Shown here one piece after another: positions 41,655 through 49,540 of a stretch of DNA of 64,000 nt (position 1 is the stretch's first letter; every line of letters starts with the position of its first letter). The position numbers and the translations under genes were made by a program. This DNA comes from Sphingopyxis sp. BSN-002 (GTDB lineage: Bacteria; Pseudomonadota; Alphaproteobacteria; Sphingomonadales; Sphingomonadaceae): the NCBI RefSeq assembly GCF_022024275.1, contig NZ_CP091804.1, positions 682,001 to 746,000 of the forward strand. Reading direction: 5' to 3'. The notes under the pieces were generated by a model. It worked only from the letters and a program-made list of their open reading frames with translations. It ran no database searches and was not told the origin of the DNA.

Positions 41655-42152
41655 ATGACCTGGCTGTGGGAATTCAACCTGACGACGATGCTGCTTCTTA
41701 TCGTGGCGGCCTGGCGTTGGGGGGCAGCACCCGAACGGCTTTGCGTGGCGGTGATCGTTTTCATGAATCTGGGCGACCGGTTGTATCACGCGGTCATTGA
41801 TCGCGGCACGATATATGCCTCCGTCGACCTTGGTCATCTTTTCATCGACGTCACTGCCGCCGCCGTCTTCATCGGCGTCGCCTTGTCGGCGAACCGGGTC
41901 TATCCGCTATGGCTCTCGGCCTTTCAGCTCGTTTCCGTCATCTCGCACTTCGCGCGCGAGGTGGACGCAAAGCTCGTGAAGTCGGCGTACGGGCTGATGA
42001 CGTACGGGCCCTTCTACTTCATCCTGCTGATCCTGGCGGGAGGGATATGGATGCACGCGAGGCGCGTGAAGCGTTACGGGCCTTACCCGCCGTGGCGAAC
42101 CTCCTCGAGCCCTTCGCGGGCGGCCTCGCAGAAATTGCCGCCGACCGGCTGA
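41655..42152 (+). CDS. Small multi-pass membrane protein
   Basis: A 165-residue protein with four likely membrane helices: about residues 8-20 (LTTMLLLIVAAW), 28-40 (CVAVIVFMNLG), 60-80 (FIDVTAAAVFIGVALSA) and 120-135 (YFILLILAGGIWM). The family is not recognised. Its 3' end overlaps the RadC-like gene by 106 bases in another frame, an unusually long overlap. The last 30 residues (RRVKRYGPYPPWRTSSSPSRAA) are read from bases that also encode the RadC N-terminus, so the functional protein may effectively end near the last helix. Confidence 0.65.
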   Translation: MTWLWEFNLTTMLLLIVAAWRWGAAPERLCVAVIVFMNLGDRLYHAVIDRGTIYASVDLGHLFIDVTAAAVFIGVALSANRVYPLWLSAFQLVSVISHFAREVDAKLVKSAYGLMTYGPFYFILLILAGGIWMHARRVKRYGPYPPWRTSSSPSRAASQKLPPTG

Positions 42153-42676
42153 TCCGCCATTTCGGCGGCCTTGGCCGTGCGCTTGCAGCTAGCCCCGAGC
42201 AACTCGTCGCCGCGCTTGAAGGCGACCGGCGGCTTGCCGACGCTATCGTCGCCGCGCGGACGCTCTTCGGTGCCGGACTGCGCGAAACCATTTCGCGAGC
42301 TCCCGTGTCGATCAACGATCCGGCTTTCCGGGAATATCTGCGCTTCAGCATAGGCCGGTCGGCAACCGAATGCCTGCACGCAACCTTTGTCACGCGAGGC
42401 TGGGGCTATCTTGCCGACGAGCAGATCGCGGACGGGGCCACCGCCCATGTCGAGGTCAATCTGCGACGGCTCCTCGGCCGTGCCTTTGACCTGGGGGCGC
42501 ATGGCATCATTCTGGCGCACAATCATCCGTCGCATTCCGCCGAACCGAGCGCCGAGGACATCGCCCTGACGCGCCGGATCGCCCAACTCACCAAATCTGT
42601 CGGAATCCAGCTGCTCGACCATCTAGTCGTGGGCGGGAACGATATCGTCAGCATGAGACAAAGGGGTCTTCTGTAA
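42047..42676 (+). CDS. RadC-like JAB/MPN (JAMM) domain protein
   Basis: A 209-residue protein of the RadC (UPF0758) family. An N-terminal helix-hairpin-helix-like part (RLIRHFGGLGRALAASPEQL) is followed by the MPN/JAB domain with the metal motif HNHPSHSAEPSAED (His158, His160, Asp near 171). The upstream glutamate of the JAMM site may be in ATECLHATFV. The start at 42047 is fixed by GGGAGGGAT directly before the ATG. RadC is not a proven repair enzyme, and related proteins occur in mobile and stress-linked loci. It overlaps the 4-TM gene and ends on the ATG of the MarR-like gene (TAATG). Confidence 0.9.
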   Translation: MDAREAREALRALPAVANLLEPFAGGLAEIAADRLIRHFGGLGRALAASPEQLVAALEGDRRLADAIVAARTLFGAGLRETISRAPVSINDPAFREYLRFSIGRSATECLHATFVTRGWGYLADEQIADGATAHVEVNLRRLLGRAFDLGAHGIILAHNHPSHSAEPSAEDIALTRRIAQLTKSVGIQLLDHLVVGGNDIVSMRQRGLL

Positions 42677-43119
42677 TGGGCCAGGAAATCTTCCAGCAGA
42701 TGCAGAACGCATCGGTGCGCGCGCCTCTGCCGCCCACCAACGGATATGAGAGCGAGGAAAGCCTTCTCGCTGCGATCGCACAGGCGGAATATGCCAGCCG
42801 CAGGCGACGCGATGCACTCTTCCACCCGGGGATTTTCGCCGAGCCGGCATGGGATATGCTGCTCGATCTCTATGTTCAGGAACATCTGAAACGCCCCGTC
42901 AGCATTCACAGCCTTTGCATCGCCGCCGCCGTGCCGCCAACGACCGCGCTCCGCTGGATCGGCCGCCTCGTCGAATGCGGGCTGATGGCGCGCGAGCCGT
43001 CGCACCGCGACAATCGCGTCGTGCACGTCGCGCTGACCGCAACCGGCCGCGGCGAAATGGAGCAATATCTGCGCAGCCGGCTGGCTGCAGGCGCTATCGG
43101 CCATTCGCGAGGCGCCTAG
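42676..43119 (+). CDS. MarR-like winged-helix regulator
   Basis: A 147-residue protein whose second half is a winged helix: WDMLLDLYVQEHLKRPVSIHSLCIAAAVPPTTALRWIGRLVECGLM, seen as CIAAAVPPTTALRWIGRL (recognition helix), followed by the wing REPSHRDNRVVHVALTATG. It resembles the MarR/PadR-like regulators paired with LuxR-HTH proteins in sphingomonads. The N-terminal 45 residues are variable. The start overlaps the RadC stop, so the RadC-like and MarR-like proteins are translated together. The signal and target are unknown. Confidence 0.85.
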   Translation: MGQEIFQQMQNASVRAPLPPTNGYESEESLLAAIAQAEYASRRRRDALFHPGIFAEPAWDMLLDLYVQEHLKRPVSIHSLCIAAAVPPTTALRWIGRLVECGLMAREPSHRDNRVVHVALTATGRGEMEQYLRSRLAAGAIGHSRGA

Positions 43120-43135
43120 AAGACCGGCACCGGGT

Positions 43136-43166
43136 TGCACGGAATTGCGGGTTGCCGCATCGTGCA
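43136..43166. repeat. Nested stem-loop in the gap before the acyl-CoA dehydrogenase
   Basis: TGCACG at 43136-43141 pairs with CGTGCA at 43161-43166, and inside it GCGG at 43147-43150 pairs with CCGC at 43155-43158. It lies 17 bases after the MarR-like stop. The lack of a following T-run argues against a simple intrinsic terminator; a weak terminator or transcript-stabilising structure is possible. Confidence 0.35.
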
Positions 43167-43219
43167 GCACCGCTAAGGGCAATGGCACCATATCTTTCGA
43201 CGACAGGAAGAGGAGCCAC

Positions 43220-44374
43220 ATGCCCGAGCTATCGCATCCCGAAATCCGCGAGTCCGTTCGCCGGCTCTGCGCCGATTTTCCCGGCAGCTACTGGCAGGCG
43301 CTCGACCGCGACCGCATTTATCCGACCGAGTTCGTCCGCACCCTTACCGAGGCAGGGTTCCTGTCGGTGCTGGTGCCCGAAGAGTTCGGCGGCGCGGGCC
43401 TCGGCCTGTCGGCCGCGACCGCCATCCTCGAGGAAATCCATCGTTCGGGCTGCAACGGCGGCGCCTGCCACGCCCAGATGTACACGATGGGCACCATCCT
43501 GAAGCACGGCTCGTCGGAACAGAAGGCGCGTTACCTTCCCGCGATCGCCAGCGGCGCGCTTCGCCTGCAGGCCTTTGGCGTTACCGAACCGACAAGCGGC
43601 ACCGACACCACACGGATCAAGACCTTCGCGCGCCGCGACGGCGACGATTATGTTGTGAGCGGCCAGAAGATCTGGATCAGCCGCGCCGAGCATAGCGATC
43701 TGATGGTCCTGCTCGTCCGCACGACCCCGCGCGATCAGGTCGCCAAATCGTCGGACGGGATGAGCGTGCTGCTCGTCGACATGCGCGAGGCGGTCGGCAA
43801 CGGGCTGACCATTCGCCCTGTCCGCACGATGCTCAACCATGCAACGACCGAATTGTTCTTCGACGACCTGCGCGTGCCCGCCGCCAACCTGATCGGTGAG
43901 GAAGGCAAGGGCTTCAAATATATTCTCGACGGCATGAACGCCGAGCGCATCCTGATCGCGAGCGAATGCATCGGCGACGGGCGCTTCTTCATCGACCGCG
44001 CGTCGGCCTATGCCGCCGGGCGCGAGGTGTTCGGACGTCCCATCGGCGAAAATCAGGGGATCCAGTTCCCGATCGCGCGCGCCTATGTCCAGCTATCCGC
44101 AGCCGCCGCGATGGTCGATCAGGCGGCGGCGATGTTCGAGGCGGGCGAACCGTGCGGGACCGAGGCGAACATGTCGAAGATGCTCGCGTCCGAAGCGAGC
44201 TGGTACGCCGCCGACATGTGCATCCAGACGCACGGCGGCTTCGGCTTTGCCGAGGAATATGACATCGAGCGCAAGTTCCGCGAAACGCGGCTCTATCAGG
44301 TCGCGCCGATCAGCACGAACCTGATATTGAGCCACGTCGCGACACATGTCCTGAAGCTCCCGAAGAGCTTCTGA
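43220..44374 (+). CDS. Acyl-CoA dehydrogenase
   Basis: A 384-residue acyl-CoA dehydrogenase. The substrate/flavin loop is FGVTEPTSGTDTTRI, followed by GQKIWISRAEHSD. The C-terminal region has GREVFGRPIGENQGIQFPIA and QTHGGFGFAEEYDIERKFRETRLY, seen as THGGFGFAEEYD, with the probable catalytic base nearby. Length and motifs are normal for a homotetrameric enzyme. The start is fixed by AGGAG before the ATG. It converges with another acyl-CoA dehydrogenase gene eight bases beyond its stop. Confidence 0.94.
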   Translation: MPELSHPEIRESVRRLCADFPGSYWQALDRDRIYPTEFVRTLTEAGFLSVLVPEEFGGAGLGLSAATAILEEIHRSGCNGGACHAQMYTMGTILKHGSSEQKARYLPAIASGALRLQAFGVTEPTSGTDTTRIKTFARRDGDDYVVSGQKIWISRAEHSDLMVLLVRTTPRDQVAKSSDGMSVLLVDMREAVGNGLTIRPVRTMLNHATTELFFDDLRVPAANLIGEEGKGFKYILDGMNAERILIASECIGDGRFFIDRASAYAAGREVFGRPIGENQGIQFPIARAYVQLSAAAAMVDQAAAMFEAGEPCGTEANMSKMLASEASWYAADMCIQTHGGFGFAEEYDIERKFRETRLYQVAPISTNLILSHVATHVLKLPKSF

Positions 44375-44381
44375 CGCACCC

Positions 44382-45626
44382 TCAGTGCCGCGACAGCTCG
44401 TCGCGGCCGACGACCATATAGTGGACCTCGTCGGGACCGTCGGCGAAGCGCAGGTGACGCACGTCGGCGTAGAGTTCTGCCAGCGGCGTCCAGTGCGAGA
44501 TGCCGGTCGCACCGTGGATCTGGATCGCCTGGTCGATGATCTGGCACGCCCGCTCGGGGATCATCGCCTTGGCCATGCTGACCCAGACGCGCGCCTCGCG
44601 GTTGCCGAGCAGGTCCATCGCCTTGGCGGCCTTGAGCACGATCAGCCGCATCGCCTCGATGTCGCAGCGCGCCCGCGCAATAACTTCAAGATTCTTGCCG
44701 AGTTGCGACAGCGGCCGGCCGAAGGCGGTGCGCGAGTTGCCGCGCTTCACCATCAGGTCGAGCGCGACCTCGGCCTTGCCGATGGTACGCATGCAGTGAT
44801 GGATGCGGCCCGGGCCGAGGCGCATCTGCGAAATCTCGAACCCCCTGCCCTCGCCGAGCAGGATATTCTCGCGTGGGACGCGGACATTCTCGAACCGCAT
44901 GTGCATATGCCCCTGCGGCGCATGGTCGGCGCCGAAGACGCGCATCGGCCCGAGCACCTTCACCCCGGGTGTGTCCATCGGCACGAGAATCTGAGAATGC
45001 TGACCCTTCCGCGACGCTTCGGGGTTCGTCTTGAGCATGCAGATCAGGATCTTGCAGCGCGGATCGCCCGCGCCGCTGATGAAATATTTCTCGCCGTTGA
45101 TGACCCACTCGTCGCCGTCGAGCACCGCACTTGTTTCGAGATTGCTGGCGTCGGATGACGCGACGCCCGGCTCGGTCATCACATAGGCCGAACGGATTTC
45201 ACCGTTGAGCAACGGTTTCAGCCAGCGATCCTTCTGCTCTGGCGTGCCGACCATTTCGAGCACTTCCATATTGCCCGTGTCGGGCGCCGAGCAGTTCAGC
45301 GATTCCGACGCAAGCGGAGACTTGCCGAGTTCGGCAGCGATATAGGCATAGTCGAGGTTCGAAAGCGGGGTACCGGTGTCGCCGTGCGGGAGGAAGAAAT
45401 TCCAGAGGCCCGAGGCCTTGGCCTTTGCCTTGGCACCTTCGAGCAGTTCGAGCTGACCGGGAGCCCAGCTCCAGCGGTCGGCGCGGTTCTCGCCCAGCTT
45501 GAAGAATTCCTCGGTGATCGGATCGACATTCTCCGCGATATGGCGCTTCACCGCATCGAAGAGCGGTTGCGCCTCCTTCGACATGCGCAGATCGTTGAGT
45601 TCGGCTTGAAGTTCGATTTCGGTCAT
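44382..45626 (-). CDS. Acyl-CoA dehydrogenase, ACAD10/11-like
   Basis: A 414-residue acyl-CoA dehydrogenase of the large ACAD10/11-like group. The N-terminus is extended (LRMSKEAQPLFDAVKRHIAENVDPI). The loop reads YVMTEPGVASSDASNLET, with GEKYFISGAGDPRCK. The C-terminal pieces are IQIHGATGISHWTPLAEL and RHLRFADGPDEVH. ACAD10/11 relatives handle long-chain or 4-hydroxyacyl-CoA substrates, sometimes with an APH-fold kinase, as encoded at 23287. It is preceded by a strong pair of palindromes and by a LysR gene in the same orientation. Confidence 0.94.
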   Translation of the reverse strand: MTEIELQAELNDLRMSKEAQPLFDAVKRHIAENVDPITEEFFKLGENRADRWSWAPGQLELLEGAKAKAKASGLWNFFLPHGDTGTPLSNLDYAYIAAELGKSPLASESLNCSAPDTGNMEVLEMVGTPEQKDRWLKPLLNGEIRSAYVMTEPGVASSDASNLETSAVLDGDEWVINGEKYFISGAGDPRCKILICMLKTNPEASRKGQHSQILVPMDTPGVKVLGPMRVFGADHAPQGHMHMRFENVRVPRENILLGEGRGFEISQMRLGPGRIHHCMRTIGKAEVALDLMVKRGNSRTAFGRPLSQLGKNLEVIARARCDIEAMRLIVLKAAKAMDLLGNREARVWVSMAKAMIPERACQIIDQAIQIHGATGISHWTPLAELYADVRHLRFADGPDEVHYMVVGRDELSRH

Positions 45627-45666
45627 GGACGGCTTCTCCGCTGGATTTGGTGCGAAGCTAGCCGCC

Positions 45667-45709
45667 CTCTATCATCAATGAAAATGATAGAGCGGAATAT
45701 CCGATATTC
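45667..45709. promoter_or_regulatory. Paired palindromes before the ACAD gene, probable LysR box
   Basis: CTCTATCAT at 45667-45675 is the exact reverse complement of ATGATAGAG at 45684-45692 (8-base centre). Three bases later GAATATC and GATATTC (45695-45709) form a 7-1-7 palindrome. The first contains T-N11-A geometry, the hallmark of LysR-type binding boxes. They occupy the gap between the LysR gene and the acyl-CoA dehydrogenase gene, 41 to 83 bases upstream of the latter's ATG. Confidence 0.65.
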
Positions 45710-45722
45710 ATATTGCGAATGA

Positions 45723-46637
45723 TCAGTCGGGCTTCGCCATCTCGTCGATGATGATCCTGCGCAGCCATTCGAGCGCCGGATCGGCCTGCGCGGCCTGATG
45801 CCAGTAGAGATAGGTTCCGCCCCGTTCCACCGGTAGCGGCAGTTCGACAAGCTGCATCGGCCACACCGCGTCGAGCACCTCAGCGTGCGAGCGCGGCAGC
45901 GAATAGAGCATGTCGGATTCGGCGATGATCTGCCACGCGGTGATCGCATGCTGGCAACGCACCGCGACACGGCGGCCGAGCCCCATGCGTTCGAGCGCCA
46001 TATCCTCGATCCCCGGCCCGTGCGGCCGCGCGGTCGCGACGACATGGTCGAGCGCCAGATAGGTATCGAGGTCGATCGCGCCATCGACGCGCGAATGTCC
46101 CTTGCGTGCGACCACCACGAGCGGCTCGGTGCCGAGATAGTGGCGGCAGAGGCGATCGTCGGCAGGGAGCGCGACATCGAGCGCGAGGTCGAGATCACCA
46201 TTGGCGAGCGCCATCACCAGATCGCGGCGGCGGAAGGTCACGCTGGCGAGCGCGATATGCGGCGCCTCGCGCCGGACGCGGCCGACGAGCGAAGAGAAGC
46301 GTGGCATCTCGCCCGACAGACGAACGCCGATGCGAAACTCGCGCGTCGATTGCGCCGGATCGAAGGAGGCTGCCGCATCGAGTGCCGCGTCGAGCCCGCG
46401 CAGCGCCTCGCGCACCGGCCCGGCGATCGCGCGCGCTGCGGGGGTGGGCACGAGCTTGTTGCCCTGCCGCACGAACAGCGGGTCATCGAACGCATCCCGC
46501 AGCTTCGCGAGCGCATGGCTGATCGCGGGCTGCGACAGGTTGAGGTGCCGTGCCGCCGCCGACACGCCCCCCTTCGCGTGGATCGCGTCGAACACCTGCA
46601 ACAGGTTGAGGTCGAAGCGCGCGAGCCTGCGCATCAT
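45723..46637 (-). CDS. LysR-family transcriptional regulator
   Basis: A 304-residue LysR-type regulator. The winged helix-turn-helix is in FDLNLLQVFDAIHAKGGVSAAARHLNLSQPAISHALAKL, recognised by SAAARHLNLSQPAISHAL, followed by the LysR_substrate domain. The start ATG at 46637 overlaps the regA stop (ATGA); ATG 46634 is an alternative. It is likely cotranscribed with regB/regA but probably governs the adjacent acyl-CoA dehydrogenase, whose upstream region has palindromes of LysR-box form. The inducer is unknown. Confidence 0.94.
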   Translation of the reverse strand: MMRRLARFDLNLLQVFDAIHAKGGVSAAARHLNLSQPAISHALAKLRDAFDDPLFVRQGNKLVPTPAARAIAGPVREALRGLDAALDAAASFDPAQSTREFRIGVRLSGEMPRFSSLVGRVRREAPHIALASVTFRRRDLVMALANGDLDLALDVALPADDRLCRHYLGTEPLVVVARKGHSRVDGAIDLDTYLALDHVVATARPHGPGIEDMALERMGLGRRVAVRCQHAITAWQIIAESDMLYSLPRSHAEVLDAVWPMQLVELPLPVERGGTYLYWHQAAQADPALEWLRRIIIDEMAKPD

Positions 46638-47167
46638 TTCACCTGCCGCTTCTCGAGCTTCCGCGCGAGCGTCCGCCGGTGCATACCCAGCCGCCGCGCT
46701 GCCTCCGAAATGTTGAAATTCGTCTCGACGAGCGTCTGGTGGATATGCTCCCACTCGACCGTCTTGATCGACGATGGCCGCGCGTCGAGCGGCGCGTCGA
46801 CATTGCCTTCGGACCGTTCGAAAGCCGCCTCGATATCATCGGTGTTGGACGGCTTGGCGAGATAATAGGAGGCGCCGAGCTTCACGGCCTCGACCGCGGT
46901 TGCAATACTCGCGAACCCCGTGAGCACGACGATCCGCATCGCCGCATCCGCCGCCCGCAAGGTCTGGACGCAGGCAAGCCCAGACGCATTGCCGAGCTTC
47001 AGGTCGACCACCGCATAGCCCGGCGTCCAGTCAGCGAGCAGCGCCTCGGCCTCCTCGGGGCTGGCGGCGACGCGTACTGCATAGTCCCGCCTTTCGAACG
47101 AGCGCTTGAGCGTCCGCGCAAAGGCATCATCGTCTTCGACGATCAGAAGCTGCCGCTGCGTGCTCAT
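46634..47167 (-). CDS. regA: Redox response regulator, RegA/PrrA/ActR type
   Basis: A 177-residue response regulator. The receiver starts QLLIVEDDDAFARTLKRSFERR with the phosphoacceptor in AVVDLKLG, followed by VVLTGFASIATAVEAVKLGA and the Lys of LAKPSN. The C-terminal Fis-like helix-turn-helix NISEAARRLGMHRRTLARKLEKR is nearly the RegA/ActR/PrrA signature. It acts with RegB to adjust respiration and redox genes. It overlaps the regB stop and the LysR start, and its operon begins with cytochrome bo3 genes, a likely target. Confidence 0.93.
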   Translation of the reverse strand: MSTQRQLLIVEDDDAFARTLKRSFERRDYAVRVAASPEEAEALLADWTPGYAVVDLKLGNASGLACVQTLRAADAAMRIVVLTGFASIATAVEAVKLGASYYLAKPSNTDDIEAAFERSEGNVDAPLDARPSSIKTVEWEHIHQTLVETNFNISEAARRLGMHRRTLARKLEKRQVK

Positions 47168-48465
47168 ATCGCCTCCTGTTCCGCCGCAACGGCATCGAGC
47201 GGCAACATGATGCGGACGACGGCGCCGCCGGCGTCACGGTTCTCCGCGCTCGCCCAGCCGCCAAGCTTGCGCAGGACATTGACCAGCAGGAACAGGCCCA
47301 GCCCTCCCCCCGGCCGCCCTTTCGTCGAGCGGTAGGGCTGGCCAAAGCCCTCGATCATGTCATCGCTGAAGCCGGGTCCGCGATCGACGACCTCGATCAC
47401 CGCGGTGTCGCCGTCGCGCGAAGCCGTAATTCCCAGCCATTCGGGCGAGACTTCGGCGGCATTGTCGATGACATTGCCGATTACCTGCCGCAGCGCGGGA
47501 TCCGAAACGATGGCGACATCGGCCCCGAAACGGTCGTTGAAATCGAGCCGTCCTGCAAAGCGCGCGGCGTGGTCGGCGACGACCGAGTTCAGGAAGATAC
47601 GCATCGTCGTCATTTCGGGCGCGATCCCGCGCGCCTCGCCCGCCGACATCAGGATGCCGCTGACGATCGTCTTGCAGCGTCGCACCGCCGCATCCATCTC
47701 GGCGAGATCGTCCTGCAAATCCTGCTTCTTCGCGAGCGCTCGCGCGCCCTTCCAGTCGCCGATCAGCACCGACAGCGTCGACAGCGGCGTCCCCAGTTCG
47801 TGCGCAGCGCCCGAAGCAAGCAAACCCATGCGGACGATATGATCCTCCTCCGCCGCGCGCTGACGGCTTGCCGCGAGTGCCGCATCGCGCTCGCGCAGAT
47901 TACGCGCGATCCGCGTGACAAAAGCGACGAGCAGCACGGCGATCAGCAGGAAGCAGACCAGGCTGCCCTGGAGATAGAGCCCCATGGGATCGGTGGCGTA
48001 AGGCGGCGGCAGGACAAGCGGCGTCGGATTGATCGTCAGCATCGCGATCGCGAAGAGCGCCGCCGCCACGATCCCCCATGAGGATCGCGACGTCAGCAGG
48101 ATCGCGCCGATCACCACCTGCAACAGGAAAAGCGAAGCAAAGGGATTGGTGAGACCGCCGCTGTGGTGCAGCTGCCAGCCAAGTACCGCGACATCGCAAA
48201 GCAGTTCGGCGGTCAGTTCGGCATTGGTAACCGCGCGTCGGCGGCGAAGCAGGGCAATGCTTGCGAAGTTGATCGCGATCAGTGCCGCGACCGCCCCCAT
48301 CAATGGGGCAATCGGCAGTCGAATATCCATCACCCCGGTGACGATGCCGATCGTCGCCAATTGGCCTCCGACCGCAAGCCAGCGCAGCTGGATCAGCAAC
48401 GCCATGTTCCGCCGGCCGGCGTCGGCTTCGGCGGGGGCGGTCGGCAGGATCGTCGGAGCGCTCAT
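47164..48465 (-). CDS. regB: Redox sensor histidine kinase, RegB/PrrB type
   Basis: A 433-residue membrane sensor kinase. About six hydrophobic segments occupy residues 25-190. The quinone-sensing motif GGLTNPFASLF lies between them. The H-box is GAAHELGTPLSTLSVL, and a conserved cysteine about 42 residues further on (AAVRRCKTIVSGIL) matches the redox-active cysteine region of RegB. The ATP-binding part has NVIDNAAEVSPE, DRGPGFSDDM and GGGLGLFLLVNV. The ATG overlaps the SURF1 stop (ATGA). This is a membrane-bound aerobic/anaerobic redox sensor for RegA. Confidence 0.93.
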   Translation of the reverse strand: MSAPTILPTAPAEADAGRRNMALLIQLRWLAVGGQLATIGIVTGVMDIRLPIAPLMGAVAALIAINFASIALLRRRRAVTNAELTAELLCDVAVLGWQLHHSGGLTNPFASLFLLQVVIGAILLTSRSSWGIVAAALFAIAMLTINPTPLVLPPPYATDPMGLYLQGSLVCFLLIAVLLVAFVTRIARNLRERDAALAASRQRAAEEDHIVRMGLLASGAAHELGTPLSTLSVLIGDWKGARALAKKQDLQDDLAEMDAAVRRCKTIVSGILMSAGEARGIAPEMTTMRIFLNSVVADHAARFAGRLDFNDRFGADVAIVSDPALRQVIGNVIDNAAEVSPEWLGITASRDGDTAVIEVVDRGPGFSDDMIEGFGQPYRSTKGRPGGGLGLFLLVNVLRKLGGWASAENRDAGGAVVRIMLPLDAVAAEQEAI

Positions 48466-49166
48466 TCCTCCCGCATATGCCAGAGCCGCCAGGCAAAAAA
48501 GAGGCTGAGCGCGCAAAGCGCGAACCAGGTCAGCGCATAGACCAGATGGTTGTCGGGAAAGCGGACCACGGTCAGCCCTCCGACCGGATAGCCGCCGGGA
48601 TTCGGCGTCGCATCGGCGTCGACGAAATAGGGTGCGGTCCGGCCCAGTCCCCTCGCCTTCGCGATCGCGGCAACATCGCGCGAGTACCAGCGGTTTGCTG
48701 ACGGGTCATTCGCGCGGAGAAACGCGCCTCCCGGCTCGGCGATACGGAGCAGGCCCGTCACCTTCACCGGTCCGGTGACATTGCCCCTGGCACGCCTCGC
48801 CTCATCGCTCCGCTCTTTCGGAACGAAACCGCGGTTGACGAGCAAGATGAAATCCGGCGTTTCGAGCGGGGTCAGCACCCAATAGCCCGCACCGCGCTCG
48901 GTCACTGCCTGCACCAGAGTCTCGCGGTCGTGGGCAAAGCGACCCGTCGCCGTGACGCGTCGATAGGCGTCGTCCTTCGCGTCGAGGCCCCGCCAACGAT
49001 CGGGGCCGGGCGCCGCAACCGGCGCCGCATGAATGCGCGCATTGACCGCCGCGACCAGTTCGTGCTTCCACGCACGGCGCTCGACTTGCCAGACTCCGAG
49101 CGCCGCGAGAAGCGCCGCCGCGACCAGCGCCGCGGCGGCAAAAGCCGCGCGGCGGGTGCGTGTCAC
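48462..49166 (-). CDS. SURF1 family cytochrome oxidase assembly protein
   Basis: A 234-residue SURF1/Shy1-like protein with two membrane helices, at residues about 7-25 (AAFAAAALVAAALLAALGVWQ) and near the C-terminus (LVYALTWFALCALSLFFAWRL). The soluble part has WQVERRAWKHEL at the start and VNRGFVPKE, both family-typical. GTG at 49166 overlaps the cyoD stop (GTGA); a longer ATG start at 49229 would lie within cyoD. It aids heme insertion or assembly of the terminal oxidase. Confidence 0.9.
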   Translation of the reverse strand: MTRTRRAAFAAAALVAAALLAALGVWQVERRAWKHELVAAVNARIHAAPVAAPGPDRWRGLDAKDDAYRRVTATGRFAHDRETLVQAVTERGAGYWVLTPLETPDFILLVNRGFVPKERSDEARRARGNVTGPVKVTGLLRIAEPGGAFLRANDPSANRWYSRDVAAIAKARGLGRTAPYFVDADATPNPGGYPVGGLTVVRFPDNHLVYALTWFALCALSLFFAWRLWHMREE

Positions 49167-49540
49167 GGCAGCTGGCTCGTGTCGGGCATCGGCGGCATCA
49201 TGTTGGTATTGAGGTGATGCATCACCCACAGCGAGCCCGCGAGCATGATCACGACGACGATTACGGTGAAGACGAGCGAGGTCAGCGACCAGCCGCCCTC
49301 GGCCTTTGGCGTCATATGGAGGAAGAAGACCATGTGGACGACGATCTGCACTGCCGCGAAGACCATGATGATCGCCGCGGTTGCGCCCGCCGAAAAGGGC
49401 CGTTCCATCACCAGCCAGAACGGGATCGCGGTCAGGATCACCGACAGGACGAAGCCGATCACATAATCACGCATCGAGGCATGCGGCATCTCGATCTCGT
49501 GATGACCGTCGGCCGCGTGGCCGTGAGGATCGGCGCTCAT
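49163..49540 (-). CDS. cyoD: Cytochrome o ubiquinol oxidase subunit IV
   Basis: A 125-residue small membrane subunit with three helices: MRDYVIGFVLSVILTAIPFWLVM, AAIIMVFAAVQIVVHMVFFLHM and a third around VFTVIVVVIMLAGSLWVM, each matching CyoD. The N-terminus is His-rich (DPHGHAADGHHEIE). The ATG at 49540 overlaps the cyoC stop. It follows cyoA, cyoB and cyoC in order and stabilises the bo3 complex during assembly. Confidence 0.94.
   Translation of the reverse strand: MSADPHGHAADGHHEIEMPHASMRDYVIGFVLSVILTAIPFWLVMERPFSAGATAAIIMVFAAVQIVVHMVFFLHMTPKAEGGWSLTSLVFTVIVVVIMLAGSLWVMHHLNTNMMPPMPDTSQLP

Noticed and set aside
43136-43166. Nested stem-loop as an intrinsic terminator
   Set aside because: No T-run follows on either strand; kept only as a low-confidence structure.
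1-45700. Firm assignment of the catabolic region to steroid degradation
   Set aside because: Several families fit, but there is no clear ring-cleavage set (no HsaC/TesB-like extradiol dioxygenase or hydrolase), so only a polycyclic isoprenoid substrate is suggested.
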